Below the pieces are notes generated by a model that had not been told where the DNA came from, searched no databases, and saw nothing but the letters and a program-made list of their open reading frames with translations. DNA of 14,439 nucleotides. It comes from Funneliformis mosseae. Its lineage: Eukaryota; Glomeromycota; Glomeromycetes; Glomerales; Glomeraceae. Below, one piece after another: positions 1-7,376 of the stretch. Numbering within the stretch: position 1 is the first letter of the stretch; every line of letters starts with the position of its first letter. The stretch is taken from assembly GCA_910592005.1 (NCBI GenBank), contig CAJVPP010002550.1, positions 1-14,439 on the forward strand, given 5' to 3'. The position numbers and the translations under genes were made by a program.

Positions 1-70
1 ATTAATTTTTAAATAAATTATTTTAAAAATATTTAAAAATATTATAAATAATTTTAATTATTAAATAAAA

Positions 71-92
71 TTGCAGGAAAATTTGCCTGCAA
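71..92. repeat. short inverted repeat
   Basis: Seven-base arms (TTGCAGG and CCTGCAA) are separated by eight bases. In this AT-rich setting the GC-containing arms stand out, so they may be a terminus or hairpin of the neighbouring element. The arms are short and the role is unknown. Confidence 0.35.
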
Positions 93-142
93 AATGCTTG
101 TAGGGATAATAAAGAGAGTAATTAATAAAAGTATAATATTAT

Positions 143-1410
143 AGCAATTAGCTCAATGCTTAAATAAGCGAATTTTTTATTAAAATACAATGTATCAAAT
201 ATCAGAAATTTAAAGATTCTAATGCTTTAATAGGTCTTTTAAATTTAGCTACTCAACTTTTTCCAAAAATTGATTAAGTGATCAATACTTATTTAATAAC
301 AAAATTAATATCATTACAATATGTACAAATAAATCAAGCAACTCTAAATTACTGTCATCAGCTAATAATTGATGAACTTTATATTATTAGACATATAAAT
401 ATTATGTATTTTTTTTGTATTTATTTATAAAGGTTATTAATTAATTATTTATTTGTAGCAAAATGCAGCTGAATTTAATATAGATTTTATCGAAAATTAT
501 AGTGAATTATGACAAATAGAATTATATACTTTAATTATCAGATATAAAGAGAATTTAATAGCTTCTATATAGAAAGTTAAGCGATATAATACAAGTAAAG
601 TTAATTATATTATTTTACTAGAGAATAGAATACATATGTATTCATATATATCCTTAATAATAATAAAATTATACTATTAGTATTTTTTTCAGGCATATTT
701 TACAATAATTTTATAATATATATGAAAAAATAGCAAATCTAACATCATTTTAAATAGATTATGCTTTATATTTTAGAAGCATTTTTTTATATTAAACTTA
801 TTCCAATTTGTTGGTTCAAGAAAAAATATCTGTAGCTTAAATAAAATATAGTTGCAATAAATGAATCTTTTATATCGTAAACAAATTATATTATAGAAAC
901 TAATCTTATAGCAAATAATATTATATTTCAGATGTATGATGATTTAAATGATGATGATCAAAAAGAGAAAGTAAAAGCTAGACAAGTTAAAGATATATAT
1001 GAAAAATTTTCTGAAATCTTTAAGAAAGTACTTAAAAAATCTATTGATAATGAAGATTTTAGTCTTTATAATACTATTAACCAGTAGATTATTAATAAAT
1101 AACTTGCTTAACAAATAAATAATGAGGAACTAATTCAGTTTTATAATAATAATAATAATATAAGTAGTATTGAGAAAATTATTTCATCAGAATTTAAATA
1201 ATATAAGGATCGAGTAGCAAATAAAAGAATTAATCATCTATTGAAAGTAGTAATAAATGGATTACTTTATTAGATAAAACTAATATGATAAATATATCAT
1301 TATAAGAAAACGTTAATTTAAACTAAGAAATTAAAACATTTAAACAAAAAGTAACTTGCAAAAGATATCATAAAATAGGCCACTATGCAAAAACTTATAT
1401 AACAGAATTG
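143..1410 (+). pseudogene. decayed zinc-knuckle (gag-like) mobile-element protein
   Basis: This is a broken multi-exon coding region. Coding-like segments are 143-405, about 459-640, about 693-1250 and 1262-1410. Gaps end in acceptor-like sites (TTTGTAG at 452-458, TTTTTTTCAG at 683-692), so introns near 406-458 and 640-692 are likely. From 722 to 1250 one frame is open except for ten stops, all TAA or TAG and none TGA, each where Gln would fit. A frameshift near 1250-1262 leads to a C-terminal zinc knuckle at 1357-1398 with CX2CX4HX4C spacing. There the second and fourth ligands are Tyr (TAT) while the first Cys and the His are intact. Knuckles of this type occur in gag and related nucleic-acid-binding element proteins. 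No reverse transcriptase or integrase is visible beside it, so the element class is uncertain. The product is certainly non-functional. Confidence 0.6.
1357..1398 (+). other. degenerate CCHC zinc knuckle
   Basis: The translation reads C-K-R-Y-H-K-I-G-H-Y-A-K-T-Y. Spacing is that of CX2CX4HX4C with the G-H pair typical of the family, but residues 4 and 14 are Tyr instead of Cys. Each is explained by one G-to-A change (TGT/TGC type to TAT/TAC type), which is C-to-T on the other strand. Confidence 0.6.
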
Positions 1411-1499
1411 TAATTTATTCTTATTTTAGCATTAATAATATTGATATTTATTTATCATGTGAAAAAATGAGTACATTTCATTAAGTTATTATTGATTAT

Positions 1500-1559
1500 A
1501 GCTCAAATTACTACTGTAATTCAAGCTGATCAACTTGAATTATAGTAGTAATTTGAGCT
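1500..1559. repeat. 60-nt near-perfect palindrome
   Basis: The sequence is symmetrical about 1529/1530, with AGCTCAAATTACTACT at the left edge and its reverse complement at the right edge. Only two pairs fail: 1516 with 1543, and 1526 with 1533. Both mismatches are explained by single C-to-T or G-to-A changes. It lies about 90 bases after the zinc-knuckle relic. It could be two terminal inverted repeats meeting head to head, a minimal hairpin element, or the end of the flanking element. Confidence 0.8.
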
Positions 1560-1853
1560 TAGCTCCCTTCAGTTGCCAGACTTTATTTTTAAATCATTAT
1601 TATATCAATATCATAATTCATTCACAAGTAAAAAATAATTTTCAAAAAGTTTTTTATTATTATATATCAGTTACAAATTATTGAAAGTTTTATTATTAGT
1701 CGTTATAATACAGTTTATTAGTATAGTCATAAATCACATAGTTTATCATCTATTTTTATTAGTTAAAAATTTAATAGTTAATAAATAAAAAAATTATCTC
1801 TAATTGACAAATAAAATTTTTCTTTATTTACAATTTTTTTTTAAAAATTTTTA
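1560..1853. other. AT-rich spacer without a gene
   Basis: The stretch begins with a short GC-containing run (TTAGCTCCCTTCAGTTGCCAG) just after the palindrome, then becomes AT-rich. I see no reading frame, RNA gene or clear repeat in it. Confidence 0.5.
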
Positions 1854-2029
1854 TAATATTATGATTAAAGATGATATTGTAATTAGTTGTAATTAGTATA
1901 AATAAGCATCACAGGATTGCAATTAGTTGCAATATTAATAAAAATTAAGTTGTAACTAGTTGCAACTGGTGATAAATAAGCATTATATGATTGCAATTAG
2001 TTACAGCTCTATCTTTAATTATGATATTA
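1854..2029. mobile_element. 176-bp MITE-like inverted-repeat element
   Basis: The 19-base terminal repeats, 1854-1872 and 2011-2029, match at 17 positions; both mismatches are transitions. The inside holds four variants of a TTGCAATTAGTTGCAA-like palindromic unit (near 1879, 1916, 1952, 1991) and two direct copies of ATAAATAAGCAT. It has no coding capacity, so it fits a miniature inverted-repeat transposable element. No target duplication can be told apart from the AT-rich flanks. A second terminus of the same family lies at 11253-11295. Confidence 0.6.
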
Positions 2030-2040
2030 AATATTAATAT

Positions 2041-3963
2041 CAAAAAAATCTTTAATAATAAGATTAAGATTATTAGATAAAAATTATTAGTTTTATAAAT
2101 TACTTAAATAATAAAAGGTAAAATTTAGTAAAATTATATTAATTAATCTTAAAAAAATATAAAATTATATTAAACTTATAAAAATGATAAAATTATATTA
2201 AAATTTTAGTAAAAAAAAATTTAGATATTTTACTTAATATAAAAGATTTAAATAAGCATTTTAAATCTATTTTTTTATAATATAATCTAAACAATTATTA
2301 AAGTTAATAAAATAAAGTTTTTATCTATTTATAAATATAAATTATATAATTATTAAAAATTAAAATAATAAAAAATTAATATTAATATATAAAATTAAAA
2401 TAAATAGTATTTGATATTTATAAAAATATATTATTATATTAATTAGTAAATATATATAAATAGTCACTACTATATATAATAAATTAGCTATTTTAAATAT
2501 TTAAATCAATATAGAATGAGTTCATTATATGTAGTATAAATAATTTGAGTTAAATATATAATGCTATCAGAATTATAATTTATATAATATAAATTGCCTT
2601 TTTTGAAATTTCTTTATAATATTTAAATAAATTAAAATTTTTTATAGAATTATTCTATTAGCATCAAAACTAATTATTTTACTTGTACAAAACTGTTTTA
2701 ACTATTTTTATTTAATGTTAAATAATAATTCTGACTAGTATTATAAATCTGATCTAAATTTCTATTTGATCACAAGTCTGTTTAGTATATAAATATATAA
2801 TTAATATAAGCAGACTAGTTAAATTAAATTCAGATACAGTATATAGTATTTTATTATAGAAATTCATTATATTTAGTGTAATTATTTATAAAAAATTTGT
2901 TCTAAAGATTTTAATTTGATATAATAAATTTTCAATACAATTAGATTTGATATAACTAGTAGTAACTGTAATATTATATAATTAAATCCAAAGTTAAAAT
3001 ATTTTAATTTAAAAATCAAATAAAATTAAAAGTTAAAATAATCAAATGATATTAATTATTATATGACTTATTATAATTAAAATAATATTTTATTTAATAT
3101 TACTCTGATTTTATAAAATAAATACTATTTAAAATTTTTTAAATAAGACAAATTTAATAAGCTAAATATTATTAAATTCTAATTAGTAAAAAATAATAAT
3201 ATATTTAGAATATGAAATCTAATATTTATTTTAATAAACGATTTTATATATTTATTCTAAAATAAGTGAAAGATAATTTACATTTATCTAATCTCTAAAT
3301 TGATTAAATGATATTATAATATTACTAAGACTTATTCAACTATCTTCTTAAAACTGCTTAAAAAGGATTTATAAAATTTTAATAAATAGACTCTTTAAAC
3401 TTATAGTCAAACATAATATATTAAAGAAAAAAACTTTGCAAACCTTTCTGATGAATTTATTGAATTTCTAATCAAGATTATGAATATTATATATATAATC
3501 ATAGATAATATATCTTTATTTTTATAAAAGTTTTTTGATAAGTATTATTACTAAATATTAATTGATGATTAACATTGCAATACAAATGTTATTTAGAATT
3601 TAATATATTATTTTAAAGCTTTTTATATAAAATAATATAATTTTCTTTAATATTTTTGGAATTATCTAAAGTATTTTAATATTAAGAATTTTATCATAGA
3701 AATTTAAATTGTATTTTAATTAGAATGTAAAAAAAAGATGAATTTAAATGATAAATATTTCAATGAAATTTAAAATCATTAAAGAGGTATAAAAATATAA
3801 TGTTTATCAAGCATCAGAAAGAAAAAGAGAATTCAAATTCTCAAAAAAAAAAAAATTGATTCTTTTTTAGTATGAGAAAAATATTAGTTATATAAGTCAA
3901 CAAATGACATAAAATGACATAATAAATTAATTTTCGACCATACATTTTATTTTGTATAAGGTA

Positions 3964-3968
<5 letters not shown>
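2041..3968. other. extremely AT-rich block, no intact gene
   Basis: Sample lines contain only about 3 to 7 G+C bases in 60. No CpG is present between 1703 and 3238. Stops occur densely in every frame, and no RNA gene or convincing coding relic is visible. A short coding-like stretch near 3440-3500 is too weak to call. Given the relics on its left, I infer this is older transposon DNA decayed beyond recognition. Confidence 0.6.
2130..2201 (+). repeat. three spaced copies of AAAATTATATTAA
   Basis: A 13-base word is repeated at 2130, 2161 and 2189, at spacings of 31 and 28 bases. In sequence of this composition it could be a degenerate tandem array or chance. Confidence 0.35.

Positions 3969-4008
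<40 letters not shown>
3969..4008. repeat. T28-A12 homopolymer junction
   Basis: Twenty-eight T are followed directly by twelve A. It sits exactly at the change from very AT-rich DNA to gene-like composition. It could be an insertion scar, a slippage product or the tail of a retroelement copy. Length in the assembly may be unreliable. Confidence 0.8.
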
Positions 4009-4009
<1 letters not shown>

Positions 4010-4071
4010 GAAATTAGTAAAAAATTTTCAGTTTTATATATTACCTAACATCTATTAATAAAAAAAATCAA

Positions 4072-4140
4072 AACGGGAATTCACAGGCTAAGGAAGAGAA
4101 TTGGAATGTAGATTGGCAGTACATGCGTAGGTCTAAATAG
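4072..4140 (+). pseudogene. coding-like fragment 1, unrecognised
   Basis: Beginning at an acceptor-like TTCACAG (4080-4086), an open stretch ends at TAG 4138-4140. Its translation includes A-K-E-E-N-W-N-V-D-W-Q-Y-M-R-R-S-K, which is polar and Trp-rich in a way that random AT-rich DNA rarely is. It may be an exon or a relic. No family is recognised. Confidence 0.25.
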
Positions 4141-4277
4141 AATTTGTTATTATTTATAATTGAGATCCATGGACTGGGTTATTCATAAGATCCAGATTAT
4201 TTACATTTAAAAAGTTTTAAACGAAGTTATAATAAAAATTTACACGTGAATTAATTGGGTTAAGAAAAATACATACA

Positions 4278-4502
4278 ATGTCGCTCGCGAAAAACATACA
4301 TATAGCTTTGTGGTTTTATGACTATAAGTTGTACATGTAAATGAGAAAGCTTATTTATGCTCTTACTAAAGACAATTTCTTAGAGAAAATCTTGAGTTCC
4401 AAAGGAATCAATGAAATGATAGAACAATTTTTACATAAAGGAACTTATCAAAAGAAGCCAACTAATGGACACATGCTCTCTCAGATGAGAAATTATGTAT
4501 AA
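4278..4502 (+). pseudogene. coding-like fragment 2, unrecognised
   Basis: One frame runs from ATG 4278 to TAA 4500-4502 and is interrupted once, by TAA at 4338-4340. The second half, from ATG 4341, encodes 53 residues including L-T-K-D-N-F-L-E-K-I-L-S-S-K-G and F-L-H-K-G-T-Y-Q-K-K-P-T-N-G. The amino-acid mix is balanced and unlike the surrounding noise. A possible donor (GTATAA, 4497) and acceptor (ATTCATAG, 4568-4575) follow it, but joining them gives a stop almost at once. It is either a pseudogene exon with Gln turned to stop or a very short gene. I do not recognise the family. Confidence 0.35.
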
Positions 4503-4679
4503 ATCATTTTTTAAAAAATCATCTTTATAAATCTTGTTTAAAACATTTGTATCATTAATTATATTTAATTCATAGAATTTCTGAGTCAGATATGAAAAGA
4601 AGGCAAATTATGAAATATTTCGATAATTAAACAATGACAGGTGGTTTGTTTGACTACAAATTAATTTTTGAGATAATTA

Positions 4680-4880
4680 ATGACATATCTCGAGTTTTGG
4701 CGAAACCGCGTTTGCAACATTTATTATAAAACAATTTTTAAATTTTTGTCAAATTTCAAAATGAAACCTCCGCGCTGGTTCCACAAATTGAATCATATCT
4801 ATCCCATTAACTTTGGGCTGAATTCATCACGTGAAGTTGAAACGCGTGCCGCATGTGCTGCGGATACTATTCTGTCATAG
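4680..4880 (+). pseudogene. coding-like fragment 3, unrecognised
   Basis: This 66-codon open frame has a second in-frame ATG at 4761. The distal part, including P-R-W-F-H-K-L-N-H-I-Y-P-I-N-F-G and R-E-V-E-T-R-A-A-C-A-A-D, uses G+C-richer codons than its flanks. The proximal part is AT-rich and may be non-coding. It ends at TAG 4878-4880. No domain is recognised. It could be an exon of the same lost gene as the fragments on either side, or chance. Confidence 0.25.
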
Positions 4881-5048
4881 AAATTATATTTCAACAGACA
4901 AAGCTTTTTTTTTTTAACTCTCTATCTTCTGATAGTCTATATTTGGAAGAATCATCTCAAAAAAAAGGTTCAACATTTTTCATAACAATGTGAGATAATA
5001 TCTAGGGTTACACGGCTGAAAAATGAAATCCTTTTTGGCTTCTTTTAG

Positions 5049-5216
5049 GATATACATGACGCAGCAACTTCATTCGATAAGGTTTATCGCTTATCCGGTT
5101 AATCAGATCAAGATTACTCGGGAAAAATTGGGAATGTTGTTTACCTTCTAGAATGACGAGAGACGATTTCAGTTTCTCACACTTCTTTGAAAGTTACTTC
5201 CCAAAGGGTAAAATAA
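5049..5216 (+). pseudogene. coding-like fragment 4, unrecognised
   Basis: After an acceptor-like CTTCTTTTAG (5039-5048), a 55-codon frame runs to TAA 5214-5216 with internal TAA (5100) and TGA (5154). The first part reads D-I-H-D-A-A-T-S-F-D-K-V-Y-R-L-S-G. The two stops would fit former Gln and Arg codons, matching the C-to-T decay seen elsewhere. The family is unknown. The F-box promoter region starts just after it. Confidence 0.3.
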
Positions 5217-5602
5217 TAATATAATTTTAAACAATTGTGAAATAAGCTTTTTATTACATCACATCAACTTGCTACTATACATATGTGTCAGATGATTCAA
5301 ACCAATCGAATTATCAAATGGGACGGGCTATTTTCTTTTTGGTCCAATTCTAGAACATACGATTAATCCAAAAAAAAATATTTTACAGTTATTTATGATC
5401 ATGTGTGGGAAAGTCATACCATTTTACAATTACGCCAAATAGTTCGAAACAGGTTATCTTTATTTATTTATTTATTTATTTATCTTTTTTTTTTTTTTGA
5501 TTATGAGAAAATCGTAAGAAAAAAAAAAAAAAAAAAAAAAAAAAATACTGAAAAGATAACTGGGTTTGCAAACAATCCGTCATGTATTCTTTTCGATTAC
5601 TG
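5217..5602. other. upstream region of F-box gene 1
   Basis: This is non-coding. It holds a palindromic TTCTAGAA (5347-5354, possibly a heat-shock-element half-pair, weak), a (TTTA)n microsatellite (5458-5483), T14 (5485-5498) and A27 (5519-5545). The T and A runs could pair as a hairpin. The open frame through these tracts at 5403-5609 is low-complexity and not a gene. Confidence 0.5.
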
Positions 5603-5610
5603 TATATAAG
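5603..5610 (+). promoter_or_regulatory. TATA box (TATATAAG) of F-box gene 1
   Basis: A canonical TATATAAG lies 88 bases before the chosen ATG at 5698, followed by T-rich tracts that would form the 5' leader. It supports initiation downstream of 5610 and argues against the upstream ATG at 5566. Confidence 0.55.
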
Positions 5611-5697
5611 GGAGATAGTTTTTTTTTCTTTTTTTTTTTTCTTTTTTTCCCTACTTCAAATTTTAACATCATTTTTTTTTTGTTTTACAGCAACAAA

Positions 5698-7029
5698 ATG
5701 ATTACCGACGTTATCCGAATCATAATTAAAAACGTGACTCAAAAAAAATCCTTATACACATTCTTATTTGTAAATAGGCTATGGTTTGAGATTACGATTC
5801 CGTTATTATGGAATAATCCATGGAGCTACTTGCCAAAGTATCGAAATAACATCTCAAAAACGATATTATCATGTTGTGATACGGTTCAAAAACGAACCCT
5901 TTATAGAAGAGGAATAATCACCTCCACGCAATTAACTAGTCCTCCTTTATTTAATTATGTCTCTTACATAAATAATCTTTCAAAAGAGATTATTGGCTCC
6001 CTTGTACAAGGAATCCTTGACGAATTTTACGAAAAAAACGGTTACGATGTCAGCCATGATGATCTATTGCAAGAAATTTTTTGGGATTTATTCATGACCA
6101 AATGTTTTAAGCTTAAATCTTTAATCCTTCCAAATTATTCCATCTGTCACATTAAGGATTCCTCCACTTGCTTACGAACTTTGGTAAAATTGACTTGTTC
6201 AACGTTTATCCCTGATAATTATTTCTTGGATTTATCCGAAATCTGTCATCATCTACGAGAGATTAAAATTTATTGTCATCAAGACAGTAAAGGTTTGGCG
6301 AAATTCATTGAATCTCAAGACCGGTTAAAAACGATCGAATTAATTTCGACCAAGAATAATGATGTATCATGCCCCCTCATAGGTGAAGCATTATCAACAA
6401 GATCACAAACGATCACTTGCGTGAAAATTCAAAATGACCTTTGCATTTCTCCCGAATTCCTCAATTCCTTAAACAATTGTAAAGAATTTATCATAGATAT
6501 GCAATCTGAATCGGATTTTGATCTTGGACAATTAGAGTTAATTCATTTCCCTCTGCTAGAAACTTTACACTCTCACATTTATCAACGATCAGAATCCCTA
6601 GCATTGAATTCCTTATCAAACTTTATTTCATCCTCGAATGCCACCCTATTGAAGGGGATCGATATTCATTTCATATCAAACGATCTCCTAACGGAATCCA
6701 TAAAGAAATATCTAGGTACCATTACGCGATCTTGTTCGTTATTAGAATACGTCGTGATATGGGTTAGAAGGGATGTTTTATCGGATTTAGAATCATTCTT
6801 GAAAAGGTGTGATCACTTGAAAGAAATCGAATTCGTAGCAGTAGAATTGAATGGTGCATTGGATGCCAAGAGTATTTTCGATATTTTGATGAAAAATAAC
6901 TTGCCAACCTTATCAAAGATAGTCTTTAAGGAAAAATGGAACTTTACTAAAGGGGAATTGAATGAATTTTTAGAGAATTGGAGTAAAAATAAGAAGTATA
7001 CTTTACATTTTGAAAATATCGCCAATTAA
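5698..7029 (+). CDS. F-box protein 1 (443 aa)
   Basis: This is a probable substrate-recruiting subunit of an SCF E3 ubiquitin ligase, binding Skp1 through the F-box and a target through the C-terminal part. The F-box is residues 1-29 and runs into V-N-R-L-W-F-E-I-T-I-P-L-L-W (25-38), a hallmark of Glomeromycotina F-box families. The rest is a divergent leucine-rich repeat-like region, with D-S-K-G-L-A-K-F-I-E-S-Q near residues 195-206. The start at 5698 is preferred because it follows a TATA box and lies in a good context (AACAAAATG). The upstream in-frame part is encoded by poly-T. At this start the usual Leu-Pro that opens an F-box is missing, so a short upstream exon joined at the acceptor-like TTTTGTTTTACAG (5678-5690) is possible. 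The target is unknown. Orientation is convergent with F-box gene 2. Confidence 0.88.
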   Translation: MITDVIRIIIKNVTQKKSLYTFLFVNRLWFEITIPLLWNNPWSYLPKYRNNISKTILSCCDTVQKRTLYRRGIITSTQLTSPPLFNYVSYINNLSKEIIGSLVQGILDEFYEKNGYDVSHDDLLQEIFWDLFMTKCFKLKSLILPNYSICHIKDSSTCLRTLVKLTCSTFIPDNYFLDLSEICHHLREIKIYCHQDSKGLAKFIESQDRLKTIELISTKNNDVSCPLIGEALSTRSQTITCVKIQNDLCISPEFLNSLNNCKEFIIDMQSESDFDLGQLELIHFPLLETLHSHIYQRSESLALNSLSNFISSSNATLLKGIDIHFISNDLLTESIKKYLGTITRSCSLLEYVVIWVRRDVLSDLESFLKRCDHLKEIEFVAVELNGALDAKSIFDILMKNNLPTLSKIVFKEKWNFTKGELNEFLENWSKNKKYTLHFENIAN

Positions 7030-7084
7030 AAAAAAGAAAAAGAAAAAGCAAAAAAAAAAAAAAAAATATTAGACGTCTGTCATT

Positions 7085-7090
7085 AATAAA
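7085..7090 (+). terminator. AATAAA polyadenylation signal of F-box gene 1
   Basis: AATAAA begins 56 bases after the stop codon, downstream of an A-rich tract (7022-7067). It is a plausible 3' end signal, though the motif is common in AT-rich DNA. Confidence 0.45.
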
Positions 7091-7376
7091 CCGTAATACA
7101 ATTGTATATTTTATGTATATATATTATATATATTATTTATTTATTTATTAAAATGTCAAGAACAGTCGCGTACTTATAACCCGATTTGGTAATAATGTGA
7201 GAGTCCAATCGAAATTATTTTATTATTGTTCAAAAATGTTCCAGGTTATTGGTATCCAAAACAATCATAATATATATACATTAAGAGTTTGATTAACAAA
7301 TTATAAAATACTAAAAAATTTTTAAAAAAAAAAATTTATGTCATAATACTAAAAAAGTTGATAAACATATGCATAT
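7091..7376. other. convergent intergenic region
   Basis: This spacer between the two 3' ends has a TA/TTTA-rich microsatellite (about 7105-7150) and A runs near 7321-7334. On the minus strand no AATAAA follows the F-box gene 2 stop closely; the nearest copies are in the microsatellite around 7137-7150, so the two transcripts may overlap. No gene is visible. Confidence 0.5.

Noticed and set aside
143..1410. Alternative genetic code with TAA/TAG read as Gln
   Set aside because: The relic's stops all fit Gln in one stretch, but both F-box genes end normally, the zinc knuckle has Cys-to-Tyr changes, there is a frameshift, and the transposase relic also has TGA and Trp-to-TAG changes. Decay explains all of these; a new code does not.
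5347..5354. TTCTAGAA as a heat-shock element of F-box gene 1
   Set aside because: Only one inverted pair is present where functional sites usually have three or more units, and it is about 350 bases from the ATG.
5403..5609. 68-codon plus-strand open frame
   Set aside because: It is built on the TTTA microsatellite, a T run and an A27 run, giving low-complexity protein, and it overlaps the promoter.
5566..5697. N-terminal extension of F-box protein 1 from ATG 5566
   Set aside because: The extra 44 codons are mostly poly-Phe from T tracts and include the TATA box; they precede the F-box and look like promoter and leader.
6813..7025. 70-codon minus-strand frame
   Set aside because: It is the antisense shadow of the F-box gene 1 3' end.
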